From: Gemmatimonadota bacterium
GTDB lineage: Bacteria > Gemmatimonadota > Gemmatimonadetes > Longimicrobiales > Gaopeijiaceae
Assembly (NCBI GenBank): GCA_028874905.1
Contig: JAPPGZ010000059.1
Span: forward strand, 1 to 51,213
Reading direction: 5' to 3'
DNA length: 51,213 nt
Positions 1 through 8,755 of this stretch are shown in pieces. Under the pieces are notes generated by a model, which saw only the letters and a program-made list of their open reading frames with translations, did no database searches and had not been told where the DNA came from. Position 1 is the first letter of the stretch, and each line of letters starts with the position of its first letter. The position numbers were made by a program, and so were the translations under genes.

Positions 1-241
1 TCTGTCTCGCAAATGAAGTCGCCCTCCGTGGATCGGTATCATACCCGAATCTAGCTCGTCGGACCGTCCATGTAGAGCGGCAGTCTCCGCAACGCTGCGT
101 GTATCGGACCCCCGGCACGCTGGACAGCCGGGACGATCCGGGCACATTGTGGGGGGAACCTCACTCCGCCGGAGAGCGTCCCATCGGTGGTATCGCGAGT
201 TGGTCGTTGCAACTCCCTCCCAACTCAAAGGAGAGGATTCG
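1..241. other. Upstream non-coding stretch
   Basis: No convincing gene is visible here; the short open frames that cross this stretch lack protein-like composition. The last bases contain an AAGGAGAGGA ribosome-binding site (about 228-237) that serves the beta-propeller gene starting at 242. I could not fix a sigma-70 promoter with confidence. Confidence 0.4.
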
Positions 242-1504
242 ATGCAGGTCAGCCGGTTCACGCCCATCTTGTCGGCCGTCATGGTCGCCGTCCTTGCCGC
301 GCCCACCGCTCTCCTCGCTCAGGAGATCGTCGGAGTCACGGGCCGCGATCAGGTGATCGAACCCAACTTCGAGGAAGTCTTCCGCGTCGGTGTCCTTGAA
401 GGCGAGACCTGGGAGATGTTCGCCCAGGTTACCCAAGTGGCCTTCGACGCGGAGGGCAACCTTTTCGTGTTCGACGAGTTGGGATCCAGGGAGGTGAGGG
501 TTCTGGTGTTCGACTCCACCGGAGGCTTCCTGCACGAGTTCGGCCGCTCGGGCCAAGGTCCCGGTGAGTTCAATTATCCGGTCGGCTTCGCGGTGTTGAG
601 GGACGGAACCACGGTCGTCAGAGATCTCGGCCACCGCGCCTACCAACTGTTTGACCCAGCTGGCCAGTATCTCCGCAGGGTGCGCACCAGTGACCCACCC
701 GGTGGCGTCGCCAGCTCGCGTGCAATACATGGAGATCCGCGGGGCGGAGCCGTGTTCGCCGGTGGTTTCGATGCCCGCATTGGCCTTCACGGGGGCGATG
801 GCGGTGCCCCGGCTGCCCCCCTGACATCCCGTCCGGTCACGTGGGTGGGGCTTGAGGGTGAAATCGTCGAGACTGATACCGTGGTCAATGGTTGGCTTCC
901 GCCCCGCGGGGAGCCTGTCAAAGGCAGGGCTGAGAACATCAGGATAGGAGGTGGCTCGCTCGCCGACGCGCTTGGACAGATTGGCTTTCCAGCACGTTTT
1001 GAGCCGCCGCTCCTGGTAGGAGTCCTTCCAGATGGAGGCATCGTCCACTCCGACTCCTCCGCCTACGCTTTGAAGATCACGCCATCAGGCTCAAGAGAAG
1101 TAACGCGCATCATTCGGAGACCGTTTGAGCCCGAGCCCGTGACGCCGGCAGTTGAACGGGATTACGAGGAACGACGGACCGCCCTTGAGGGCGAGAGGGG
1201 TGTCAGCGGCAGCAGCATGAGGTTCGCGATCGAGATGCCATTCTACCACGAAATCCCGGTCCTTCACGATCTTTCCACCACTTGGGAGGGCCGGATCTGG
1301 GTGCAACGTCGAGGTGACGAACCCGAAAACGGCGGGCCGATCGATGTTGTGACTCCCGATCGGGAATACGTCGGCACCTACTCCGCCGAGGCGACCGCGA
1401 TGCCGGACGCCTTCGGCCCCGACGGACTTGCGGCTTTCATCGAGCTGGACGAGTTCGACGTGGCCAGCGTGGTGGTGCGGAGGCTGCCGGCCGAGGTTCG
1501 CTGA
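242..1504 (+). CDS. Secreted 6-bladed beta-propeller protein
   Basis: A 420-residue exported protein. The start at 242 is chosen because AAGGAGAGGA lies just upstream and the first 25 or so residues form a signal peptide ending in ALLAQE; an earlier in-frame start at 149 would bury that signal. The body shows recurring blade-like units, such as [20 protein letters not shown], then [15 protein letters not shown] followed by FAVLRDG and [11 protein letters not shown]. These are typical of the NHL/6-bladed propeller lipoprotein-like family that is expanded in Gemmatimonadota and Bacteroidota. No catalytic residues are recognisable. The job is probably ligand or protein binding in the periplasm or on the surface. 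A similar but lipidated protein is encoded at 9941-11188. Confidence 0.8.
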   Translation: MQVSRFTPILSAVMVAVLAAPTALLAQEIVGVTGRDQVIEPNFEEVFRVGVLEGETWEMFAQVTQVAFDAEGNLFVFDELGSREVRVLVFDSTGGFLHEFGRSGQGPGEFNYPVGFAVLRDGTTVVRDLGHRAYQLFDPAGQYLRRVRTSDPPGGVASSRAIHGDPRGGAVFAGGFDARIGLHGGDGGAPAAPLTSRPVTWVGLEGEIVETDTVVNGWLPPRGEPVKGRAENIRIGGGSLADALGQIGFPARFEPPLLVGVLPDGGIVHSDSSAYALKITPSGSREVTRIIRRPFEPEPVTPAVERDYEERRTALEGERGVSGSSMRFAIEMPFYHEIPVLHDLSTTWEGRIWVQRRGDEPENGGPIDVVTPDREYVGTYSAEATAMPDAFGPDGLAAFIELDEFDVASVVVRRLPAEVR

Positions 1505-1630
1505 ACTCCGACGATACTCGGCCGAAGCAGCGTGCATGGCCCGACAACCGTCCGCTGACTTCCGATACCATCGCATGCAATCCCGCTCATTTCTGCATAT
1601 CGTAAGTGATACATTGATGGCGAGATGATA

Positions 1631-1660
1631 TGTAAACTGATTGATATATAGCAGTTTACA
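1631..1660. repeat. Inverted repeat overlapping the LRR gene stop codon
   Basis: TGTAAACTG (1631-1639) and CAGTTTACA (1652-1660) are perfect 9-bp inverted arms around a 12-bp AT-rich spacer. The minus-strand stop codon of the LRR gene (1656-1658) sits inside one arm. It could fold as a 3'-end hairpin between the two convergent genes, but no T-run follows it on either strand, so it is not a textbook intrinsic terminator. Confidence 0.5.
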
Positions 1661-3368
1661 AAACGCTTCGTAGTTCCGCCGGAATCGGTCCGGTGAACTC
1701 ATTGGCGAAGATCCACAGCGTTTCGAGGTTCGACAGCCTGCCCAGCTCTGCCGGAATGCTGCCCGACAACTGATTCCTCATCAGGTACATGCCTTCCAGC
1801 GAGGTCATGTTGCCAAGTTCCGGGGGGATGGGCCCGGTCAGCTCGTTGTCGCCGAGCCCGAGTTCCTTGAGGTTCTGCAGGTTTCCCAGCTCGGGCGGCA
1901 GCGCGCCCGTGATCTTGTTTCGCGATAGGCTGATGTCCTCGAGCGAGGTCATGTCGCCGATCTCGGGCGGCAGCGGTCCTTCGAACTGGTTGTCGACCAT
2001 CCACATGGACTTCAGCTTCTTGAGCTTCCCGAACTCCGCCGGCAGCGGCCCGCTCAACTCGTTTTCGAAGAGTGCCAGGTGCTCCAGGTTGACGAGGTTG
2101 CCGAACTCGGGGGGGATCGGCCCGGACAGGTCGTTTCCGGAGAGGTACATGGTGTCTACGCTGACCATGCCGCCGATTTCAGGCGGTATCGGGCCCTCCA
2201 GCTCGTTGCTGGACAGCGACAGGTCACGAACCCTGGCCAGCTTGCCGAGTTCCGGCGGTATCCGGCCCGTCAGTTCGTTGCCGTACAGAGCCAGTACCTC
2301 GAGGCGGGCGAGGTTCCCGAGTCCGGGCGGAATGCTACCCGCGAGCTTGTTCCAGGGCAGGAAGATCTCGGTGACGTAGCCCTCTTCGTCGGTAGTGATT
2401 CCCTCCCATGTGTTCACGCTCTTGTCCGTCATCCAGTTGTGCTGATCTCGCCACCCGGGCCCGCCGGTGTCGTCATAGAGCGTGGCGAGCACCTCGCGGT
2501 CCGCGGTCTCCGGAATGCACGGCAGCGGGTCGGTGTTGCCCAGGGTCTCGTACCACGCCGCCAGCGAACGCGGGACGCACAAGCCGGTCCCGGAGTGGTA
2601 GAACCGTTCGACGTTGAGGTTGGCGAAGGTCTCGGGCAGGGGGCCAGAGAGGTTGGTGTTGGTAAGGCTCAGGTACTCGAGCCCCGTCATGTTGCCCATC
2701 TCGGGTGGCACGGGACCTTCCAACTCGGTATCACGAAACGTCAAGTCGCGGAGACGCCGCAACCGTCCGATCGCGGGCGGGATCGGCCCGGCAATGGCGT
2801 TTCCGCTCAGGTCGAGGATGAAGAGGGTGTCCAGCAGACCGATGGCAGCGGGGATCTGGCCTTCGAGGCTGTTGTTGCGTAGCTCGAGGTGGTCGACCCG
2901 GCCGCCTCGTGTGCGGACTCCGTACCATTCCTCGAGCGGCTCGTCGCTGAGCCAGTTGGTGTTGTCCCTCCAGTCGTCCCCGGCCGTTGCATGGTACAAC
3001 GCCGCGAGTGCGGCGCGGTCGCTTCCGGGGAGGCGCACCGCCACCTCGGCCCGGCCCACGGTTGCGGAGTCGTAGGTGGCCGTCACCGTCGTGATTCCGG
3101 TGGCACGCCCTGTCACCAGGCCAGTGGCGTCCACCATTGCGACCGTTTCATCGTCACTCTTCCAGGTGACAGTCGGCGACTCCACGACGTTCCCTTCGGC
3201 ATCGACGACCGTTACCGACACCCGAGCCGTATCGCCGGCCGCGCCGAAGGTGAGCGGGGAGGGCTTGACCGATACACGGGCAGCGCAATCGGGGGGACTG
3301 TCGGACTGCGGGATCGAGTCGAGCCAGGTCGCAAGCGAGGGAGGTACGCACAGTTTGGTACCGCCCAC
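1656..3368 (-). CDS. 3' part of frameshifted Big2/leucine-rich-repeat lipoprotein
   Basis: This is the C-terminal half of a large surface protein. It is 570 residues if started at 3368, but homologous coding continues back to 3383 in the same frame, so 3368 is not a natural start. It carries one Big2 Ig-like domain (about residues 30-115). A TNWLSDEPLEEWYGV linker and a short LRR block follow, then a second linker (HNWMTDKSVNTWEGI) and roughly nine plant-type LRRs with the LxGxIPxELGxL pattern, ending in GPIPAEL. The upstream coding part runs in another frame from 5821 to 3386. No signal peptide is present here, which confirms that this is a fragment. Its role is probably extracellular binding or adhesion. 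Confidence 0.75.
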   Translation of the reverse strand: MGGTKLCVPPSLATWLDSIPQSDSPPDCAARVSVKPSPLTFGAAGDTARVSVTVVDAEGNVVESPTVTWKSDDETVAMVDATGLVTGRATGITTVTATYDSATVGRAEVAVRLPGSDRAALAALYHATAGDDWRDNTNWLSDEPLEEWYGVRTRGGRVDHLELRNNSLEGQIPAAIGLLDTLFILDLSGNAIAGPIPPAIGRLRRLRDLTFRDTELEGPVPPEMGNMTGLEYLSLTNTNLSGPLPETFANLNVERFYHSGTGLCVPRSLAAWYETLGNTDPLPCIPETADREVLATLYDDTGGPGWRDQHNWMTDKSVNTWEGITTDEEGYVTEIFLPWNKLAGSIPPGLGNLARLEVLALYGNELTGRIPPELGKLARVRDLSLSSNELEGPIPPEIGGMVSVDTMYLSGNDLSGPIPPEFGNLVNLEHLALFENELSGPLPAEFGKLKKLKSMWMVDNQFEGPLPPEIGDMTSLEDISLSRNKITGALPPELGNLQNLKELGLGDNELTGPIPPELGNMTSLEGMYLMRNQLSGSIPAELGRLSNLETLWIFANEFTGPIPAELRSVL

Positions 3369-5821
3369 ATGGAAACTGTCCAGTCGAGGCCGGCGAAGGA
3401 CGGAGGCACGCGGCCGGACAGGCTCGTCGCAGCCACGTTGAGGGTTCGCAAGCTGTCCAGTGCTGCCAGTTCCGGTGGCAGTGTGCCCGTGAGCGCATTC
3501 ACACTCAGGACGAGGTCGCGCAGTCGGCCCAACTCCCCCACCTCGCCCGGAATCGAGCCGCTAATCCAGTTCCGGCCCAGGTCGAGGGTGACCAACTGGT
3601 CCAACCGGCCGACGGACGGGTGGATCCTGCCCCGCAGATTGTTGCCCGATAGCGACAGCCCTGTCACCCGGCCGCTTTCATCAGTCTCGACCCCTGCCCA
3701 TTCCGCGAGCGGCTCGTCGCTCAGCCAATTCATTCCTTTCGTCCACCCGTTGCCGCGGGTCCGGTCGTAAAGGGTTTCCAGGACATCCCGGTCGTTCTCG
3801 GGCAAGGCCACCTCGACGGCGATCGACGCGGTCACGGAGTCGTGGGTGGCTGTTACTTCGGTTGTGCCGGCCCCGACCGCCGTGACCCTTCCCCGCGCAT
3901 CGACCGAGACGACACGTGCGTCCCCGCTCGACCAGGTGACCGATGCCTCATGTGTGCTGTCTCCTTCGGCGTTCACGTATGTGGCGGACAGGGTGCCCGT
4001 CTCTCCGACGGCGTAGAAGGTCGGCGACGGCAGGTCGACCATTGAGATCGCGAGCGAGGCAGCGCAGCGGTCCGCGTCGTCGGTCTGCACGATTCCGGCG
4101 AACCACTCGTCCAGCGACGGGGGCACGCACACCCCGGAATCGGCGGTGTAGAGCGTGTCCAGCGGCAAATTGGCGAAGGTGCGCGGCACGACTCCGCCCA
4201 TGTCGTTGGTGCCGATGTTCAGATAACGGAGTGCGGCAATACGCCCCAGGTCGGGATGGAGCCGGCCCTCCAGCGCATTGTCGCGGAGCACGAGACTGTG
4301 CAGTTGTCGCAAAGCCCCCAATCCCGATGGGATCACTCCAGTGAGCGCATTCCCGCTCAGATCGAGCGTGACCAGGTCGCCCAACTCCGCCAGGAGTTCC
4401 GGCATCGGGCCCGCAAGGCCGTTGTTCCCGAGCGACAGGCTCACGACCTTCCCGGCCTCGTTGGTTTCGACCCCGTACCACTCCGAGAGTGGCTCGTCGC
4501 TCAGCCAGTTGGTGGTGTCGGTCCAGTTTTCGCCCCCCAGCAACTGGTGGATGCTGTCGAGGACCTGCCGGTCGGTGAGGGTGAGGACGACCTCCACCTC
4601 GGCCGTGGCGGTGAGCGAATCGGACGCCGCCGTGACCTGCGTCGTGCCGTAGTCGACCGCGGTCACCAGTCCCGCGGAATCGACCGTGGCGATGGCGCTG
4701 TCGGCGCTCGACCAGGTGATGGTCGCGTCCTGCACCGTGTCGCCTTCGGCGCTGATCACCGCGGCCATCAGCCTCGCCGTGTCACCGAGGGGAGGCGCCT
4801 CGAGGTACAGCGTCGGGGGGTCGACCGTGATCTTGGCGGTGCAGATCGCGTACCTGTCTTCCTTTTCCGGAACTGTCTTCAACCACGCTTCGAGGTCGGC
4901 GGGGATGCACACACCGTCCCTGTCGAAGTAGAAACGGGTCAGTTCGAGGTTGGCGAAGGTGCGCGGAACGGGCCCGGTGAGGTTTGTACCGCTGACGCCG
5001 AGATACTCGAGTCCTCCGGTGTATCCCAACTCCGGGGGCAGCCGGCCGCTGATATCCGCGTTGCCGTCCAGATGCAGGTCGCGAAGTCCCTTGAACTTCG
5101 AAAGCTCCGGGGGAATCGGACCCGAAAGCCTGTTTCCGTGGAGCGACAGGATGAACAGCTCGTCCAGTCCCCCGAGTTCGGGCGGAATCGGGCCGACCAG
5201 GTTGTTGTCCCAGAGACGCAGCTCACTCACCTTGCCCTGGTGGGCGCTCACGCCATGCCACTCCGACAAATCCTTGTCGCTCAGCCAGTTCGTGTTGTCG
5301 GTCCAGCTGTCGCCCCCTGTAGCCTCGTAGAAGATCTCGAGGATCTCACGGTCGGTGAGCGGCAGCGCGACCTCGACCGTCGCCTCGGCGGTCGTCGAAT
5401 TGTAGGTAGCCGTGACCTTTGTCGTACCGAAGCCCGATGCCCTGACCCGCCCCACGCCACTCCCCGCCCCGCTTACCGTCGCGACCGCCGTGTCCGTGCT
5501 GGCCCACATCACCTGAGGAGCGACCACCGCTTTCCCGTCAACGTCGGTCACCCTGGCCGTGAGAGTACCGTTCGCCCCGATCCTGTCGAGCGTCAGCCAG
5601 TGGGGTTCGATGACGACTACCGCGTCCTGTTGTCCCGGTCCCGCCGCGACGGAGGCATCGATGTCGTGCGGAACGGTCGGGTCGTCGGCGCAGCCTTCCA
5701 TGAGGACCGCCGCCAGCAACGCTGCGCAGAGACCGGCAACGATCTTCTCGATCGCATCTCTGTAGCTCGTTGCACTACCTGCTTCGGTGCTTCGGGCTTC
5801 CTGTCGTGCTGGGCATGTCAT
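3212..5821 (-). CDS. 5' part of frameshifted Big2/leucine-rich-repeat lipoprotein
   Basis: The N-terminal half of the same surface protein. An N-terminal hydrophobic segment ends in VLMEGC, a near-lipobox, which suggests lipidation. Three copies of one module follow: a Big2 domain with a TWSS..D..IATVD core, a DREILEIFYEATGG-like helix, an NWLSDxxLxEWxGV linker, LRRs with GPIPPELG repeats, and a cap like TFANL..(D/Y)TGVCVPPSLxxW. Genuine homology stops at codon 812-813 (about 3386). After that the frame reads into about 57 unrelated Arg/Ser/Pro-rich residues up to 3212. Adding one base near 3384-3386 would restore the cap sequence and join this to the downstream part, giving about 1,387 residues. 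It is divergently transcribed from the DUF4097-like gene. Confidence 0.75.
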   Translation of the reverse strand: MTCPARQEARSTEAGSATSYRDAIEKIVAGLCAALLAAVLMEGCADDPTVPHDIDASVAAGPGQQDAVVVIEPHWLTLDRIGANGTLTARVTDVDGKAVVAPQVMWASTDTAVATVSGAGSGVGRVRASGFGTTKVTATYNSTTAEATVEVALPLTDREILEIFYEATGGDSWTDNTNWLSDKDLSEWHGVSAHQGKVSELRLWDNNLVGPIPPELGGLDELFILSLHGNRLSGPIPPELSKFKGLRDLHLDGNADISGRLPPELGYTGGLEYLGVSGTNLTGPVPRTFANLELTRFYFDRDGVCIPADLEAWLKTVPEKEDRYAICTAKITVDPPTLYLEAPPLGDTARLMAAVISAEGDTVQDATITWSSADSAIATVDSAGLVTAVDYGTTQVTAASDSLTATAEVEVVLTLTDRQVLDSIHQLLGGENWTDTTNWLSDEPLSEWYGVETNEAGKVVSLSLGNNGLAGPMPELLAELGDLVTLDLSGNALTGVIPSGLGALRQLHSLVLRDNALEGRLHPDLGRIAALRYLNIGTNDMGGVVPRTFANLPLDTLYTADSGVCVPPSLDEWFAGIVQTDDADRCAASLAISMVDLPSPTFYAVGETGTLSATYVNAEGDSTHEASVTWSSGDARVVSVDARGRVTAVGAGTTEVTATHDSVTASIAVEVALPENDRDVLETLYDRTRGNGWTKGMNWLSDEPLAEWAGVETDESGRVTGLSLSGNNLRGRIHPSVGRLDQLVTLDLGRNWISGSIPGEVGELGRLRDLVLSVNALTGTLPPELAALDSLRTLNVAATSLSGRVPPSFAGLDWTVSMWAVPNCAYLPRLRPGSTRSRSPTVPPIALPVYRSSPPRSPSARPAIRLGCR

Positions 5822-6057
5822 GGACTACGCAGTATTGTGACTCTTCCGTGAGCTGTCGGCCCGCTGCAGGACCACACGCATGAGATTTACCGGGTCTGGA
5901 GAACGGCCGACAAGGGGGGCTTTGCTGCCGATAAACAGTTGTTCCAATCGGCCTGTCCAAACTTTCGCCCGATGAATCTCGTCCTGCAAGGACATGGGAT
6001 CATCATCACGGGCAGGGCGCCTGATCTCGGAATCGACACCTGGAAAGGACGGATGGC
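5822..6057. promoter_or_regulatory. Divergent intergenic region
   Basis: This 236-bp stretch separates the divergent LRR lipoprotein and DUF4097-like genes and should hold both promoters. AAAGGA at 6043-6048 is the ribosome-binding site for the start at 6058. No strong -35/-10 pair or operator could be assigned by eye, and no gene is seen. Confidence 0.35.
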
Positions 6058-6840
6058 ATGACGGGACGGACGAAGCGGATGGCGACGCTGGTCGCTTTGG
6101 CGGGGGCGACGGCGATACCGGCAGGACTTGCGGCGCAGAGCCGCTGCGAGTTCCGTGACGAGATCGACCTCACCGGGCCGGCCGTTGGCACCCTGGACAT
6201 CGACGCGGGGGCCGGAAGGCTGGTTGTCACGGGAAGCAGTGCCATCGACGAGATCCGCGTGATGGCTGTGCTCTGTGCCTCTGACCGGGACCGCCTGGAG
6301 GGCCTGGGTGTATCCCTCGACGGTGACAGGATCCGAACCGAGTATCCTGGCCGCATCGGCGGATGGGGCAACAACTACGCCCGCATCGACCTGACGGTGG
6401 AAGTACCCGGCAGTACGGGAATCCGGGTGGAGGACAGCTCGGGCAGCCTGGAGATTGTCGGAGTGGGTGACGTGGAGGTGCGAGACGGATCGGGAAGCAT
6501 GTCGCTCCGGGAGGTCGGGTCGGTGTACGTCGTGGATGGCTCCGGCGGCCTCAGGATTGCTGAAGTGACCGGCGACGTCGATGTGGAGGATGGCTCGGGC
6601 AGCATGGAGATCCACAGCGTGACCGGGAACGTGACGATATCGGACGGCTCGGGAAGTATCAGGGTGGAAGGTGTCGGCGGCACGGTACGCATCGACGAAG
6701 TCGGTTCCGGCGGAGTGTCGGTGCGGGATGTGGATGGTGACCTGGTGGTGACCGATGGCCGCCGGGAGCGCATCCGGTACTCAGACATCCGCGGAACGCT
6801 TGATCTGCCGCCGGCGCGGCGGAGAGGGCGCGGCAGCTGA
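6058..6840 (+). CDS. DUF4097-like exported beta-helix protein
   Basis: A 260-residue protein with a signal peptide (cleavage near GLAAQS). The start is supported by AAAGGA about nine bases upstream. The mature part opens with a segment resembling DUF4097 (LDIDAGAGRLVVTGSS), then has about seven short strands-and-turns in which DGSGSM/V and SSGSLEI recur every 18-22 residues, for example DGSGSMSLREVGSVYVVDGS. That pattern fits a right-handed or stacked beta-helix. Such proteins are thought to act in the envelope, but their function is unknown. The C-terminal tail RRRGRGS is basic. It is followed closely by the small secreted-protein gene. Confidence 0.75.
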   Translation: MTGRTKRMATLVALAGATAIPAGLAAQSRCEFRDEIDLTGPAVGTLDIDAGAGRLVVTGSSAIDEIRVMAVLCASDRDRLEGLGVSLDGDRIRTEYPGRIGGWGNNYARIDLTVEVPGSTGIRVEDSSGSLEIVGVGDVEVRDGSGSMSLREVGSVYVVDGSGGLRIAEVTGDVDVEDGSGSMEIHSVTGNVTISDGSGSIRVEGVGGTVRIDEVGSGGVSVRDVDGDLVVTDGRRERIRYSDIRGTLDLPPARRRGRGS

Positions 6841-6890
6841 CGTGTCGCTACGTTTGTAGGCGTGATGAAACCCACTCGACACTGAATGCG

Positions 6891-7391
6891 GTGCATGCGC
6901 CGGTGATACAACGCGTCAAATGGCCTCAAGCCCGGAGGCTGGCTTTTACCTTGGGTCTGGCCGTCTGTGCAATGTCCGGAGCGCTGGCCGTTCCCGCTCC
7001 TGCGGCTGGCCAGATCGCGCAGGTCCTGAAAGCCGTAAACAGCGGTGGCAGCTGGATCCGGCTTCCCGTGGAGGGTGGGCAGGCTTCGTACCGCGCTCCG
7101 GTATTCCCGCTCGCAGGGATGGCCTTCGACGGTTGTGTGAAGATCTGGGAACGCCACTCGGGTGCGTGGACGATCAGCGCCAGGGACGCCATGGGCGATG
7201 CGCGGCTCGACGTCACGGCCGCTCCCGGCGAACCGGTGAGGTTCGACTACAAGGCAGGTTTTCAGGCCCGGCTGGAAGTCGACATCGAGTGGAGCGAACC
7301 GAGGGACACGACGCTCTTCGTCTGGGTCGGGGTGTCGACGGCGATGAACCACGACGCCGACCGGGACATATGCCAGCCTCCGCCCGGCTGA
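6891..7391 (+). CDS. Small secreted protein of unknown function
   Basis: A 166-residue protein with a GTG start at 6891 and a clear signal peptide (LAFTLGLAVCAMSGALAV, cleavage near APAAGQ). The mature part has two cysteines, one at about residue 81 (FDGCVKIW) and one near the C-terminus (DICQPPPG), and alternating hydrophobic beta-strand-like segments. I do not recognise a family. Its 3' end overlaps the proposed start of the amidohydrolase gene by 22 bases, so the two are probably co-expressed. The start is uncertain because no good ribosome-binding site is visible; GTG at 6903 is an alternative. Confidence 0.5.
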   Translation: MHAPVIQRVKWPQARRLAFTLGLAVCAMSGALAVPAPAAGQIAQVLKAVNSGGSWIRLPVEGGQASYRAPVFPLAGMAFDGCVKIWERHSGAWTISARDAMGDARLDVTAAPGEPVRFDYKAGFQARLEVDIEWSEPRDTTLFVWVGVSTAMNHDADRDICQPPPG

Positions 7392-8740
7392 CGGTGGCTC
7401 GCCGGGCCCACCCGGAACGCCGCACAGCCGCTCTGGCCGCGCTCTTCCTGATCTGGTGCGGCGTGCAGGCGCCCCGGGCGGCCACCGCCCAGGACCTGGC
7501 GCTTGTCAACGCCGTCGTTCTCAACCCGGCGGATGACTCGGAGGACCACGGCGTACTTCTCATCGAGGGTGGCATCGTAGGCGGCCTCATGGCCGCGGTG
7601 CCTCCCGGGTTCACCGGCCAGGTTCTCGATCTCGAGGGGCGGTTCGTCCTGCCCGCGCTGGCCGACCTTCACACGCACTCCTTCGGCAACATGTCGCCCA
7701 GGGGAATGCCGCAACTGCTCGGGCCGCAGGGCGCTTCCAACGCCGCACTTTTCACAGGCGTCGCCTTCGTTCTCGACCTTTTCAGCCCCGAGCAGATGAT
7801 CTTCGAGTATCGCAACCGGCGCCGCGACGAAGGAGGGCAGGGTGCGGAGCTGTTTGCCGCCGGCCCGTGTCTGACCGCGACCGACGGTCACTGCTCCGAA
7901 TACGGGGTCCCGACCCGTATTGTCGACACGCCCGAAGAGGCTCGACAGGAGGTCGCCGACCTGGCGCGGTCCGCGCCCGATGTGGTCAAGATCGTTTACG
8001 ACCACCAGACCTACGGCGGCCGCAGCATGCCCACGGTTGACCTCGCCACGCTGACCGCGGTCCTCGAGACGGCGCGCGAACACGGCTTCAGGACGGTGGT
8101 CCACGTGGGGACCTGGGACGACCTGCGGGAGGCGGCGCTGGCCGGCGCGGACGCCGTCACGCACACGCCCGGTCCGGAAGCCGTGCCCGCCGGCCTCGCC
8201 GATATGCTGGCCGAGCAGGGTACCTACCACATCCCCACCCTTGCGGTGCAGGGCGACTTTGCGCGCATGGCGGACGATCCCGGTCTCCTCGAGGATCCGC
8301 TCCTGACGGCAACCGTGCCGGCCGCCCTGCGCGACGCCTACAGGGTCGGGGACGGCTGGGATCCCCGAATCGAGGGATTCCTGACCTGGCAGCGCACCCT
8401 GATGGAATCCAATCAGGCGGCGGTCCGGACACTGGCCGACGCGGGCGTACCCATGCTCACCGGCACCGACGGCGGCAACATGGGCGTGTTCCAGGGATAT
8501 TCGGTGCACCGCGAGCTCGAGCTTCTCGTCGAGGCGGGACTCTCCGAATGGTCGGCTCTGCGCAGTGCGACGACCAACGCCGCCCGCTTTCTCGGCAGGC
8601 GCTGGGGCGTGGCGCCCGGGGACGAGGCGACGCTGCTGATCCTCGACGCCTCGCCGCTGGAGTCGATCGGCAACACGAAGCGGGTGCACGCCGTGATCCA
8701 GGACGGTATTGTGGTGGACAGGGAGTCACTACTGAACTGA
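7370..8740 (+). CDS. Secreted metal-dependent amidohydrolase
   Basis: A 456-residue member of the amidohydrolase superfamily (imidazolonepropionase/prolidase-like subgroup). After a signal peptide (LAALFLIWCGVQ to ATAQD) comes the metal motif LHTHS in the segment LPALADLHTHSFG. Next are a Lys in DVVKIVYD (possibly the carbamylated metal ligand), a His in VVHVGTWDD, HTPGPEAV, and the catalytic Asp in GTDGGNMG. The C-terminus, LLILDASPLESIGNTKRVHAVIQDGIVVD, is the usual beta-sandwich return. The substrate cannot be inferred. ATG 7370 overlaps the upstream gene; GTG 7394, just after that gene's stop, is an alternative start. The next gene begins 15 bases downstream, which suggests an operon. Confidence 0.82.
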   Translation: MPASARLTVARRAHPERRTAALAALFLIWCGVQAPRAATAQDLALVNAVVLNPADDSEDHGVLLIEGGIVGGLMAAVPPGFTGQVLDLEGRFVLPALADLHTHSFGNMSPRGMPQLLGPQGASNAALFTGVAFVLDLFSPEQMIFEYRNRRRDEGGQGAELFAAGPCLTATDGHCSEYGVPTRIVDTPEEARQEVADLARSAPDVVKIVYDHQTYGGRSMPTVDLATLTAVLETAREHGFRTVVHVGTWDDLREAALAGADAVTHTPGPEAVPAGLADMLAEQGTYHIPTLAVQGDFARMADDPGLLEDPLLTATVPAALRDAYRVGDGWDPRIEGFLTWQRTLMESNQAAVRTLADAGVPMLTGTDGGNMGVFQGYSVHRELELLVEAGLSEWSALRSATTNAARFLGRRWGVAPGDEATLLILDASPLESIGNTKRVHAVIQDGIVVDRESLLN

Positions 8741-8755
8741 ACCGGAGGCATGCGC

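Noticed and set aside
1631..1660. BirA-type biotin operator
   Set aside because: The TGTAAAC..GTTTACA arms recall BirA sites, but the location at a gene 3' end and the absence of biotin genes make this unlikely.
4256..5851. A 531-codon plus-strand frame opposite the LRR lipoprotein gene
   Set aside because: It is a shadow of the repetitive LRR coding sequence; regular repeats on one strand produce repeat-like text on the other.
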